Below, piece by piece: positions 9,363 through 18,005 of a stretch of 64,000 nucleotides of DNA (the stretch's first letter is position 1; each line of letters opens with the position of its first letter). The position numbers were made by a program, and so were the translations under genes. The notes under the pieces were generated by a model. It was given only the letters and a program-made list of their open reading frames with translations. It did not search any database and was not told the origin of the DNA. This DNA is from Candidatus Eiseniibacteriota bacterium (GTDB lineage: Bacteria > Eisenbacteria > RBG-16-71-46 > CAIMUX01): the NCBI GenBank assembly GCA_016712505.1, contig JADJQY010000042.1:1-64000 (forward strand). Direction: 5' to 3'.

Positions 9363-11903
9363 TCACCTGACGGTGACGGCCCCACCCGTGGCCACGATCA
9401 GTCCGGCGCGATCGAACAGCGTGCTCCCCTCGACGTAGGTGCCGAAGCGGACCGAGAGCGTGGTGCCGTTCCCGCTGGCGGCGATTCCTTCATGCACGGT
9501 GTTGTAGGGATGCGCGGAGCTGCCATCTTCCGTCCCCACGTTGGTCAGATCGACGTACACGACCGAGAGGGGGCGCGCCCGAAAGATCCCGCGGCCCCAG
9601 CTCGCGGCGAGGAGACGATCCTGATACCACACCAGATCATCGATCTCCACATACGCCGGTCCGTCGTTCTCCGCGAACCTTGGAGCGACGCCCCAACTCT
9701 GGCCCAGATCATTCGAAGCGAAGATCCCCAGATCGCTTCCCACGTAGAGCCAGTCGATGTTTGCCGGGTGATAGCTGATGGCGTTCATCTGAATCGCCGG
9801 AAGAGCCAGATCTCCACTCCCGGAGCGATCGCTCCAGTTCGTACCACCATTGAATGTCGCCCAGATCTGCTGGGTTGCGTACCCGGCAAGGACGACCAGC
9901 GCCTCGTTGGCGAAGTGCGGGCTTGCCTCGATGTCCATCACCCATCGGTCCGGAAGGGCAGGCGAGCCGTTGTCCACCCGGGTCCAGTTCGACCCCCCGT
10001 TGATCGTGCGCAGAACGCTGCCGTCGGTGTACCCCACCCACACTTCGCTGGAGTTGCCCGGCTTGACGGAGATTGCGGACACCGAGGGGGTTCCCGAAAG
10101 CACGTTGTTCTGCGCGACCCAGGTGCCCGCGCTGTTGGTGCTCTTCCAGATCTGCGCCCCGCCGGTCCAAACTGTCGATGGGACATTGGGATCGATCTCG
10201 AAGGGGGCATTGAAAAGCGTGGTGCCCGAACCCCAGAGCAGCCCGGTCGTCGCACTGGCGTAGCTGGCGCCGCCGTTGGTGCTCTTCCAGACTTCGCCAT
10301 ACTGCGTCACTCCATAGACCACGTTTGCATCGGTCGGATCGACCGCACAACTCGTGCCATCGAGAAACAAGGGAGTGATGTTCCAGGTCGTGCCGCCGGC
10401 AGTTCGATAGGGCAACCCGTTGTCCTGGGTACCGCCGACGATCACCCCACCGTTCGCCGATGAGGCCACGCTGTAGAACTGCGTGATGCCGAGATTGTTG
10501 TTCAGGGTCGTCCATCCGGACGTCGTGCTCGCGGTGAAGATGTTCGTCGCGCGGTAGAGGCCACCGTCGTTCCCCACGTAGAGGGTGCGGTTGGTGACGC
10601 CGTCGAACCCGGTCGCGGCTACCAGGGCATGTTGATCCGGGTGCGGACAAAGGCCCAAGGTGAAGTTGCTGTTCGACACGCGCGTCCAGGTGGTCCCGTG
10701 GTCCGTGCTCCGGTGGAGATCGATCCCACCCACCACGAGTCGCTCCGCGTTCGTCGGATCGACCCAGATGCAGTTGTCGTACCAGCCCTGCGCGCCGAAC
10801 AGATCGAGGTTGGTCGACACTCGACTCCAACTTCCCGGCGCTCCGCTCGAGGTCGAACGCCACACCTCGCCGTCGTTGCGATCGATCGCGACGTAGACCG
10901 TGTTCGCAGGCCCGATCGCGACTTCGCAACGCCCCGAATCGTCCGGCAGATCGTTCGTCGCCGAGGTGGAGAGATCCACCCACTGGCTCCCGCCGTCGGT
11001 GGAGCGCCAGACCCCTCCCTGATTTCCCCCGGACGGGACCAGGCCGACGAAGAGCAGGTTTGGGTTCGATGCACTGACCACGATCTGCACGGCCGCCGCA
11101 TCGGGCGTGGCCTGGAGCTCCCAAGCGGTCCCGCCATCGGTGCTGCGCCAGACTCCGCTCGGGTTCGAAGTCACAGCCCAGAGCCGGTTGGCGAGCGTGG
11201 GATGGTGGACCAGACGGTTGGTGAAGACCCAATCGACCGTGGCGGCCAGCTGCGTCCAGCTCACGCCGGCGTCACTGCTCCGGAAGACCCCTGCCCCTTC
11301 GGCCGCGGTTGCATTCGCGATACCGGTGCTGAAGACCCCCTCACCAGTTGCCGCGTAGAGGACGTTTGGATTGGTGGGGTCGAGCACGATCGAAGTGACC
11401 GCGAGGCAGGGAAGGAAGTCATTCACCGGCGACCAGCTGACCCCGGCGTTGGTCGTGGTCCAGATTCCGCCCGAGGCACTTCCGATCCAGAGGCGATTCG
11501 CGTTCGTGGGGTGGGGCAGAATGGAGCGAATGCGCCCCCCGATGTTGCCGGGTCCCAACCACTCCCAGTTCCAGATCCCGCCGTCGCGCGACCCGGGAAT
11601 AGCGTCGAGGAGCTGCTTCGTCTCCCAGAGCACGTTGCGCGGAATCGCTCCGGTCGCGCCCCTCTGGGCCGCGCGCTGCGCCGCCATGGCGCCGGCGCCG
11701 GTCAACTCCGCCATGAACTCCTCACCCTCGTTCTCCGTCCGGTAAGAGTCCGAGGACGGGACACTCTCGTTCCGGATGTCGAGTGTCCACTCCGAACCTC
11801 CCACCACGGCCAGAGCAACGACGATCACTCCTAGCCCGACGGTGACCGCACCGGCGCGGCTTCCGCGCCCCCCCCGGCCCGGCAGATCGGTCCCCGGCCT
11901 CAT
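9363..11903 (-). CDS. Exported Asp-box (BNR/sortilin-like) repeat protein with N-terminal membrane segment
   Basis: The ATG overlaps the stop of the upstream gene (ATGA). The 846 residues begin with a short basic end and a hydrophobic segment (AGAVTVGLGVIVVALAVVGG), which may be a signal anchor. Ten or more Asp-box motifs follow, form S-x-D-x-G-x-x-W: TTNAGVSW, SSDAGVSW, STDGGTAW, STDGGSQW, STDHGTTW, STNGGASY, FNGGTNW, SNDLGQSW. They imply two beta-propellers of the sortilin/VPS10 or photosystem-assembly-factor type, which usually bind proteins or glycans rather than catalyse. The C-terminal 60 residues (YVDLTNVGTEDGSSAHPYNT ... GTYVEGSTL) look like the first turns of a parallel beta-helix (DUF1565-like). 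Unlike most exported proteins here it has no FlgD-type tail. It is the last gene of a three-gene operon. Confidence 0.82.
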   Translation of the reverse strand: MRPGTDLPGRGGRGSRAGAVTVGLGVIVVALAVVGGSEWTLDIRNESVPSSDSYRTENEGEEFMAELTGAGAMAAQRAAQRGATGAIPRNVLWETKQLLDAIPGSRDGGIWNWEWLGPGNIGGRIRSILPHPTNANRLWIGSASGGIWTTTNAGVSWSPVNDFLPCLAVTSIVLDPTNPNVLYAATGEGVFSTGIANATAAEGAGVFRSSDAGVSWTQLAATVDWVFTNRLVHHPTLANRLWAVTSNPSGVWRSTDGGTAWELQATPDAAAVQIVVSASNPNLLFVGLVPSGGNQGGVWRSTDGGSQWVDLSTSATNDLPDDSGRCEVAIGPANTVYVAIDRNDGEVWRSTSSGAPGSWSRVSTNLDLFGAQGWYDNCIWVDPTNAERLVVGGIDLHRSTDHGTTWTRVSNSNFTLGLCPHPDQHALVAATGFDGVTNRTLYVGNDGGLYRATNIFTASTTSGWTTLNNNLGITQFYSVASSANGGVIVGGTQDNGLPYRTAGGTTWNITPLFLDGTSCAVDPTDANVVYGVTQYGEVWKSTNGGASYASATTGLLWGSGTTLFNAPFEIDPNVPSTVWTGGAQIWKSTNSAGTWVAQNNVLSGTPSVSAISVKPGNSSEVWVGYTDGSVLRTINGGSNWTRVDNGSPALPDRWVMDIEASPHFANEALVVLAGYATQQIWATFNGGTNWSDRSGSGDLALPAIQMNAISYHPANIDWLYVGSDLGIFASNDLGQSWGVAPRFAENDGPAYVEIDDLVWYQDRLLAASWGRGIFRARPLSVVYVDLTNVGTEDGSSAHPYNTVHEGIAASGNGTTLSVRFGTYVEGSTLFDRAGLIVATGGAVTVR

Positions 11904-13645
11904 TGCAGAGACACCAGGGCAAGAACGTATCCGCGTCCGCCCTCGAGTCGGGACATGGCCTTGCCCAGGATCGCCCCCGCGGCGCGCGCAGGTTCGTCCA
12001 CCGCCATCGCGTGCCCCACGGTCGAGGAGGTTGTCAGCAGATCGCCGGGTTCGATCGGACGATTCGACGCGTCGGCCAGCACGTACACGCGACCGGTGAG
12101 CGCAACCTCCCGCCCGCCGACCTGGTGGATCCCAGGCGTCAGCGTGATGCCGGAACGGATGCCGTTCGCGCCGCTCACCACCCCCGCGACCCTGGAGTCG
12201 TAGGCCCGCGTCGCCCGCTCGAGCCTTCCGGGGTGCTCCGAATCGATGACCAACACCATCCCCGGAAGCACGTCCTCCTCATTTGCCACATCGAACGGTT
12301 CCGCCAGATCCCCTCCGCCGGTGATCTGGAGCGCGGTCGTGACCACCCGACCGCTGTTCTGTACCTCGAACTTCAAGGATCCGCTCTTGAATGCGCGCAG
12401 CAGCGAGCCACTCCCATTTTGCTCGAACACGCAGGTCGCATCGGAGCTCGTCACTTTGCCCCACAAGGCGATGCCGCCGGTGTGGGTGTTCTCGGTATAG
12501 ACGGCCGCACCCGCCACCCCGGAGCCGAGATTTGCCGCGAGGCGGAGACGCCCCTCGCTGTCGAATCGGCTGGCCGGCGATCCGGCGGTCTTTCCGAACT
12601 GCGCGAGATCCCCCGAGCCGGTCCCGGTCACCGCCAGCGTCGGACCGGTACCGATCGAGAGCGCCGAGATGGCGGTCCCGTCGGCGCCGATGTTGACGGC
12701 TGAAACTGCGGGATTGTTCACCCCGGCGCCGGCATGCAGCACCTGCAGCCGGGCGAGCGGGGCGTTCGTTCCGATTCCCACGTTCCCGTCGCCGCGCCAG
12801 GTCATCACCGGATTGGTCCAGGCGCTGTTCAACTTCAGCGAGTTGCCGGTCGATCCGGTCCCCGCGAAGCCGCTCTCGAAGTGAAACTCGCCCCCCTGCG
12901 CCTCGTCGAACGAGAGCAGGCGAGTGGTGTCATTCCCCCCCACGTTCTCGACCGAAATGCGCGCGGACGGCGTTGCGGTGGTCCCGACCCCGATCGAACC
13001 GGCCACGCGGAGACCATCGCTCCCTTGAATGCTGACCGCGCCGGCATCGGCCACGATCGTGCGCCCCACGCCCGGTCCGCCGAAGTCGTACGCCTGATCG
13101 AGGGTGCCTCCCCCACCTCCTCCGGTCGCCGCCGTAGTCTGCAGACTTCCGTCAGGGAACTGAAAGCCGCCCGAAGTCGAGTGGATCACGCCGGCCGCGG
13201 TGAAACCTGCGAATGAGCGCTCCGCGCTTTCGGCGTGCAGAGCAAATGGACTCGAGGCCAGCGGCTGATCCGGCAGCTGTTCGAACCCCGCTCCGGTGTC
13301 GACCCAGATGCGAAGATTGAGGGCGGTCGATCCCGCGATCGCACTCGCCTGGAGCGGAATCATTCCCGCTCCTCCCAGGAGCACGGAGAACAGCCCTTGG
13401 TCGACCAACAGGGGTAGGGCGCCATCCGGCTGCTCCCCCGTCGCGCTGGTACCGTCGTGGGACCAGCGTGCAGTTCCGCCGTCCACCAGCACGAACTTGA
13501 ATTGGGCCGTCCCATCGAACGGGGCGCCCTCCTTGTACAGGTGCCCCTGATAGCTCACCTGCGTAGGCTGCGCGTTCGCCTCGACTACCGCTCCAGCCAA
13601 CAGAATGAAGACGACCGCCGCGACCCATACCAAGCGACTGTACAT
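11900..13645 (-). CDS. Exported tail-fibre-like protein with NVGIGT repeats
   Basis: The start is the ATG at 13645, with GGAG 7-8 bases upstream. A signal peptide (LVWVAAVVFILLAGAVVEAN, cut after ANA) follows at once, so the longer open frame upstream is not coding. The 581 residues hold an N-terminal beta domain (VSYQGHLYKEGAPFDGTAQF), a glycine-rich hinge (TAATGGGGGGTLDQ), and repeats of the kind found in tail fibres and S74-type proteins (SIGVGTTATPSARISVENVG, GNVGIGTNAPLARLQV). The C-terminal 150 residues form a compact domain (DLAEPFDVANEEDVLPGMVL, VAGVVSGANG, GRVYVLADASNRPIEPGDLL, AGAILGKAMS) common in secreted bacterial proteins and resembling the end of phage fibre proteins. No cleavage residues of the S74 chaperone were identified. 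It is probably a fibrous surface protein; no enzyme function is claimed. It is coupled to the next gene by ATGA. Confidence 0.8.
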   Translation of the reverse strand: MYSRLVWVAAVVFILLAGAVVEANAQPTQVSYQGHLYKEGAPFDGTAQFKFVLVDGGTARWSHDGTSATGEQPDGALPLLVDQGLFSVLLGGAGMIPLQASAIAGSTALNLRIWVDTGAGFEQLPDQPLASSPFALHAESAERSFAGFTAAGVIHSTSGGFQFPDGSLQTTAATGGGGGGTLDQAYDFGGPGVGRTIVADAGAVSIQGSDGLRVAGSIGVGTTATPSARISVENVGGNDTTRLLSFDEAQGGEFHFESGFAGTGSTGNSLKLNSAWTNPVMTWRGDGNVGIGTNAPLARLQVLHAGAGVNNPAVSAVNIGADGTAISALSIGTGPTLAVTGTGSGDLAQFGKTAGSPASRFDSEGRLRLAANLGSGVAGAAVYTENTHTGGIALWGKVTSSDATCVFEQNGSGSLLRAFKSGSLKFEVQNSGRVVTTALQITGGGDLAEPFDVANEEDVLPGMVLVIDSEHPGRLERATRAYDSRVAGVVSGANGIRSGITLTPGIHQVGGREVALTGRVYVLADASNRPIEPGDLLTTSSTVGHAMAVDEPARAAGAILGKAMSRLEGGRGYVLALVSLQ

Positions 13646-13721
13646 TTCAATTCTCCTTCGTGTGGCTCCTGGACGAACGGCACTGCGCCGAACCGGTGAC
13701 CGGCCGCCTCGTGCGTGTTGT

Positions 13722-14258
13722 CTACGGAAGGGCGACGACCTTCCGTGCCTGTCGAAACCCTGGTGCGACGAGATCCACAACATAGACGCCGCCGGGAACG
13801 CGGTGTCCCTGGCCGTCCATCCGGTCCCATCGCAGGACCTGCGCTCCGGGCGGTTCGATCTGATCCCGCAGCACGCGCACCAGCCGCCCGTTGACGTCGA
13901 AGATCCGGATCGCGCTCCGCCCGGGACGGGCCGGCACGTCAAAGTGGATGGCCAACTCGCCGCGCACGGGGTTCGGGCTGAGGTCGCGCAGGCGGAAGCT
14001 CGAGGGAAACTCACGGATCGGGGCTCCGCTCGACGCGGCAACACCGCCCCAGAAGCCGCTCGCCACGAGGATCGTCGGTCCGGCCGAACTCTGAGCCCAG
14101 CCCTGGCCCGCCGTGGATTGCAGCACCACATTCGGACCGACGGCGCCCACAGCTCCGCCACTCAGAACTGACCAGGAAATCTGGGTCGCCGCCAATCCCG
14201 GCGAAGCGACCACGAAGGCCCCCACCGCAGCCGCGCCCAGCAGATATCGCCGAAGCAT
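13722..14258 (-). CDS. Small exported protein with FlgD/T9SS-type C-terminal tail
   Basis: The ATG at 14258 is preceded by GGAGGTGA at 6 bases, the best ribosome site in the region, and by a clear signal peptide (LLGAAAVGAFVVASPGLAAT). The 178 residues comprise a short unrecognised domain (ISWSVLSGGAVGAVG, STAGQGWAQSSAGPTILVAS, GFWGG), common in proteins of this style, and then the sorting tail: LSPNPVRGELAIHFDVP, IRIFDVNGRLVRVL, LRWDRMDGQGHRVPGGVYVV, ARKVVALP. In Bacteroidetes such beta-sandwich tails direct proteins to the type IX secretion system; no T9SS gene is in this window, so the route is inferred. It is the first gene of an operon with the fibre-like and Asp-box proteins, spaced 76 bases from the second. 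Confidence 0.82.
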   Translation of the reverse strand: MLRRYLLGAAAVGAFVVASPGLAATQISWSVLSGGAVGAVGPNVVLQSTAGQGWAQSSAGPTILVASGFWGGVAASSGAPIREFPSSFRLRDLSPNPVRGELAIHFDVPARPGRSAIRIFDVNGRLVRVLRDQIEPPGAQVLRWDRMDGQGHRVPGGVYVVDLVAPGFRQARKVVALP

Positions 14259-14571
14259 TCTCACGTCACCTCCCGTCGTGCCCCACGCCGCGTGGCGTGG
14301 AGCGCCGGGGGGAAGGTTGCGGCCGCCCCGGCCCTTCGCGGAAGCCGCACGATCATGCGACCCACCAGTCCCGAGCCGGCCGCGCCGAACGGCCCGGCCC
14401 ACCGCGGCTCGCCTCGGGCGCGGGCGCGGGCGCAGTCGCGGGCTGGGGCACAAGCCGTCTGCGCCGATCTCTCAAATCCCCGCGCGCAACATCCGGAGGG
14501 TTGTGCTCGTATCAACGCGATCCGCCGCCGTGAGCCGAGATCGACCAGCACCTTTCCGGGAGGACGAGACG
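14259..14571. other. Divergent promoter-containing region
   Basis: These 313 bases separate the exported-protein operon (minus) from the beta-lactamase-fold gene (plus). Open frames cross it but none has a start with a ribosome site. Promoters for both directions must lie here; no consensus boxes or operators could be picked out in this GC-rich stretch. Confidence 0.35.
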
Positions 14572-16365
14572 ATGGCCCGATTCGAAGCGAGAACAGCCCA
14601 GCACACCCCGTCCCCCTCCGGCTTCACCGGCCTCGGGTCATCGCCCCGTGCTCGCGCCTGGGCTGTGCTCTCCATTTTCGCCGGGCTTGCGCTTTCATTC
14701 GGCCTCCTCGTGCCGGAGACCCACGCGATGTTGCCTCCCGGGGGCGTCGCTGCTCCCGCCGCCGAGCGGATCGACACCTTCATGTCCCGTTGTACCGACG
14801 GCGGGCTCTCAGGGTCTTTGCTGGTCGAACTGGGCGGCGAGGTGATCCTTCACCGGGGATATGGAGTGCTGGATCGCGGCACCGGAAGGACGGCGGAGGC
14901 GGACACTCCCTACCATCTCGGGTCGCTCGGTAAACAGTTCACCGCGACCGCGATTCTCTTGCTCGAGGAGGACGGGAAGCTCTCGACCTCCGACCTGCTC
15001 TCTCGCTACCTCCCGGATGTGCCGCCGGACAAGGCGGGGATCACACTCGATCATCTGCTGCACCACACCTCGGGGCTGCCGTACCTGCCGCAGGGAGATC
15101 TGGCCGCCAACCTGCCGATGGAAACGGCAGCGCGAGAGATCCTCGCCTACCCGCTCGTGTCGGCGCCGGGCGCGCAGTACGGCTACTCAAGCCCGGGGTA
15201 CACCCTGCTCGCCGCCGTAATCGAGCAGGTCTCCGGCCAGGATTACGATAGCTTCCTCCGTGCACGAATCTTCGAGCCAGCGGGAATGGCTCACACCGGC
15301 TCCGACCAGGACACCGTCCGCTGGGTCGGTGACCTGCGCACTCCCTCCTATACCGGCAGCGGTGTGGACGATCCGATCTACCCGGCCGTGGGCTGGAGTC
15401 GTTTTCGGGGGGCGGGCTCGGTCGTCTCGACGGCGGGTGACCTCTGGCGATGGGAGCAGGCGTTGCGCTCTCACCGGGTGCTCGGACCGGCGGCCACCGA
15501 GAAGCTCTTCGCCCCGGCGGTCGCGGTCGGACCGAACATCGAACACGCCTGCGGCTGGAACGTGGCGCAGAGCGCGCGGGGCACGACGGTGATCATGCAC
15601 GCGGGCGACCTCGGCGGCTTCAATGTCGACATGCGCCGGCTGGTCGACGAGCACGCCACGATCATCTTCCTCTCGAACGCGCGGAGCGGTGGACGCGGGT
15701 ATCGCGAGGCGGTGAGCATTGCCGTGACCCGGCTCCTCTTCGGTCCCGAACCGGAATTTCCTCCCGCGCGGGTCATTCTCAACGAGGAGACCCGCCGCGC
15801 CTGGAACACCCGCTGGGCCCTGCCGGGGGGCGTCGCGGGGGCAGACTCGATCCGCGCCCGGGTCGACGGAGATGTCGTCTGGCTTCAACCCATCGGTCAG
15901 GCCGCGATCTCGGCCGTAGCCGGAGGCGATTCCAGCGCGATGGTCGCGGAGGCCCAGTTGTCCGCGCTCGCACGGGATGTCGTTCCGATCCTCCTGAGCG
16001 GCAATCTCGCGGAACTCTCCCCGCTCGTGCACCCCAGCATTCCCGCATCCTTGCACATCGAGCTGATCAATTTCTGGGAGGCCACCGCCGACTCACTCGG
16101 CACTCCCGTCGAAACCGAACTCCTCGGCACCGCCTGGAGTCCTCCCTCGGGCGGCAAGACCCTCCTCCGGATACGCGGCGCCCGGGCCACACAACTCCTC
16201 TCGATCGACTGGGTAGGCGGCAAGCTCCTCAACTCCGAACCGGTCCCCGGCGGCGCATTCGAGCTCCCCTTCTTCGCCGTCAGTCCCGATCGCGTCGCCC
16301 GCTTCGATCTGTGGGCAGGACGAACGACGTACATCGGGCGTCCGCGGGGCGCCTCCGGGGGGTGA
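14572..16365 (+). CDS. Serine beta-lactamase-fold hydrolase (class C/esterase/D-aminopeptidase-like), exported
   Basis: The start is the ATG at 14572, with GGGAGG 9 bases upstream and a signal peptide (AWAVLSIFAGLALSFGLLV ... THA). The 597 residues carry a beta-lactamase/penicillin-binding fold. Ser118-x-x-Lys121 sits in YHLGSLGKQFTATA, the second motif appears as Y-S-S near 205 (YGYSSPGYTLL, instead of YSN), and the KTG position is HAG near 343 (MHAGDLGGFNVDMRR). That combination is usual in the large serine hydrolase group containing AmpC-like esterases and peptidases rather than true antibiotic resistance enzymes. The last 170 residues form an unrecognised beta-rich domain with a possible ligand-binding role. 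It acts in the periplasm or outside the cell; the substrate is unknown. It is a single gene, convergent with the next. Confidence 0.85.
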   Translation: MARFEARTAQHTPSPSGFTGLGSSPRARAWAVLSIFAGLALSFGLLVPETHAMLPPGGVAAPAAERIDTFMSRCTDGGLSGSLLVELGGEVILHRGYGVLDRGTGRTAEADTPYHLGSLGKQFTATAILLLEEDGKLSTSDLLSRYLPDVPPDKAGITLDHLLHHTSGLPYLPQGDLAANLPMETAAREILAYPLVSAPGAQYGYSSPGYTLLAAVIEQVSGQDYDSFLRARIFEPAGMAHTGSDQDTVRWVGDLRTPSYTGSGVDDPIYPAVGWSRFRGAGSVVSTAGDLWRWEQALRSHRVLGPAATEKLFAPAVAVGPNIEHACGWNVAQSARGTTVIMHAGDLGGFNVDMRRLVDEHATIIFLSNARSGGRGYREAVSIAVTRLLFGPEPEFPPARVILNEETRRAWNTRWALPGGVAGADSIRARVDGDVVWLQPIGQAAISAVAGGDSSAMVAEAQLSALARDVVPILLSGNLAELSPLVHPSIPASLHIELINFWEATADSLGTPVETELLGTAWSPPSGGKTLLRIRGARATQLLSIDWVGGKLLNSEPVPGGAFELPFFAVSPDRVARFDLWAGRTTYIGRPRGASGG

Positions 16366-16464
16366 TTGCTCGCGGCGATGGCCGACGGGCCGAATCGCGA
16401 CCACCAGAGTGCGTGAAAGATGGCACGATGATCTCCCCCACCCACGATCGTGTGGCTACACCCA

Positions 16465-17655
16465 TCATTTCGCCAAGCCGTAGCGCACCTTCACGCGCCC
16501 CCAGGAGAGCCGTTCCACCGCGCTCACCGAACATCCCTCGCCAAGCGCGCCGATCAAGTCGCAACTTCGATCGATTGATCCCTTCCCCGGCAGGCACGGC
16601 GATCCCGCCCGCACTCGGAAATCCCCCGCGTCCGGATTGCAGAACAGCGGGTCCGCCACCTGCCCCTCGAGCGTTTCACAGAAGAAGTACGGCGAACTCT
16701 CTCCGTACTCGTTATTCCAAAACACATTGCAGTTACTCTGAGGTCCACCGTCACAGAAGAATCCGACTCCCCCGATCGTTTCGTAGAAGATGTTACCACC
16801 TACCTCGGCGATTCCACTGTTCGCCGTGACATAAAGCGCCCCGCCCTCCCCTCCGGTAACCCGGTTTCGCACAAAGGTGCAGTTGGTGATACTTCCATGC
16901 GCCAATCCTGGTGGATCGAGCCCGATCTTGATCGCCGCGCCCAGTGGCGCTTCGTTACCGACGAACACGCACTCCGTGATGCGCGTGTCTTGAGTGCCGG
17001 CTATCGCGGCTGACTGCGTGGTTGAGACGTTCTCTTTGAAGACGCACCGACGGACATTGGCAGGACCAGCGATGGTGAGCGCACCACCATCCGCGTTCTG
17101 ATACACACTGGAACCATTTGAATCGAAGAGACAATCCTCGACGACGGACATCGATGTTTCGTCACCGGCAATCAGAAGGGCCAGGAACGCTACGTCTACG
17201 AACTCACAATTGCTCACCCAACCGGGACCATCACAGATGATCGCCGACTCGCCACCTTCGAACCTCACGGAGCGCACGGTCACACCCGGGCAATCCGCCA
17301 GAAAGAGGCGATGCGAGACCAGGGTGACCATGGGTCGCACCGCATCCGGCCCCAGGATCGTCAGCGCCTTGTTGCGCTCGAGAATGAACGGTTTCGGCGG
17401 GAATCCATGATCGGCCACGTAGCGTCCAGCTTCGATTCGAATGGTGTCACCGCTCGCCGCCAGGCGGCATGCGGTGCTGAGCGAGTCGACGTCGCCGCCG
17501 GAGTGCGCGACGATCCAGGTGCGGGAATGGGCACGCAAGGGAAGCAAGAAGATCAACAGCACGGCCGAAATCGCAAACGACACCGCGAACCGGGGTTGGT
17601 GGGACTCGCGCTCCCCACTCGTTCCGTCGCCATGGGACATCCACAGCTCGAGCAT
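16465..17655 (-). CDS. Exported right-handed parallel beta-helix protein with WGRxKxRY tail
   Basis: The chosen start is the ATG at 17655, with GGAGG 8 bases upstream; an ATG five codons on is possible. A basic segment and hydrophobic stretch (FAVSFAISAVLLIFLLPLRA) serve as signal peptide. The rest of the 396 residues is a parallel beta-helix. It opens with a DUF1565-like first coil (DSLSTACRLAASGDTIRIEA, LTILGPDA) and continues with coils such as VRSVRFEGGESAIICDG, VVEDCLFDSNGSSVY, VRRCVFKENVSTTQSAA and SITNCTFVRNRVTGGEGGAL. Then come a cap (NPDAGDFRVRAGSPCLPG, IGALGEGCSVSAVE) and the end LSWGRVKVRYGLAK. Such helices are polysaccharide lyases, adhesins or structural proteins; no catalytic residues were recognised. 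The final motif recurs in two other proteins here and replaces the FlgD-type tail. Confidence 0.85.
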   Translation of the reverse strand: MLELWMSHGDGTSGERESHQPRFAVSFAISAVLLIFLLPLRAHSRTWIVAHSGGDVDSLSTACRLAASGDTIRIEAGRYVADHGFPPKPFILERNKALTILGPDAVRPMVTLVSHRLFLADCPGVTVRSVRFEGGESAIICDGPGWVSNCEFVDVAFLALLIAGDETSMSVVEDCLFDSNGSSVYQNADGGALTIAGPANVRRCVFKENVSTTQSAAIAGTQDTRITECVFVGNEAPLGAAIKIGLDPPGLAHGSITNCTFVRNRVTGGEGGALYVTANSGIAEVGGNIFYETIGGVGFFCDGGPQSNCNVFWNNEYGESSPYFFCETLEGQVADPLFCNPDAGDFRVRAGSPCLPGKGSIDRSCDLIGALGEGCSVSAVERLSWGRVKVRYGLAK

Positions 17656-17726
17656 CTGGCACACCTCCGCATGATACTGATCGTTGGGGCGCGGCCCCAT
17701 GCCGCGCCCCTGAGGAGTTGAGCCCG

Positions 17727-18005
17727 TTACCGCAGGAGCAAGGTCCTCCGAGTCTCACTCCCGCTCGACCAAGTGAGACGGTAGAGATAGACCCCTGCGG
17801 GGAGTCTTTGGCCTCGGTCTCCCTTTCCGTCCCACGTGATCGTCGTGTTCGCATCGGGCAGTCCACCGCTCACGAGCTGGCGAACCCGCCGACCGCTCAC
17901 GTCGATCACCTCCAAAGACACGACCTCACCTGGCAGATTCGTCAGCGAGATCCGCTGACTTCCCCGCGCCGGGACTGGCGCGGTCGATTCAGGACTGCAG
18001 GAAGC
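17727..18005 (-). pseudogene. Orphan FlgD/T9SS-type C-terminal tail, in frame behind a stop codon
   Basis: About 92 codons continue in frame immediately after the TGA of the upstream propeller gene and encode a complete second sorting tail: ESTAPVPARGSQRISLTNLP, VVSLEVIDVSGRRVRQL, TTITWDGKGDRGQRLP, GVYLYRLTWSSGSE, TRRTLLLR, then a stop. An internal ATG at 17921 has no ribosome site and would yield half a domain. The most likely origin is a deletion that removed the body of a neighbouring exported protein and left its tail, or duplication of a tail. Readthrough of the TGA would make a two-tailed protein, but nothing here supports that directly. Confidence 0.6.

Noticed and set aside
13646..14161. 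Upstream extension of the fibre-like protein gene
   Set aside because: The open frame continues but a ribosome site and signal peptide fix the start at 13645; the extension is antisense or out of frame to the small tailed protein.
14572..16365. Antibiotic resistance beta-lactamase
   Set aside because: SxxK fits, but YSS and HAG replace YSN and KTG and an extra C-terminal domain is present; this is the wider serine hydrolase family, so no resistance claim is made.
17727..17921. Orphan tail as a separate small gene starting at the internal ATG (17921)
   Set aside because: No ribosome site, and it would begin in the middle of the tail domain; better seen as a remnant continuing from the upstream frame.
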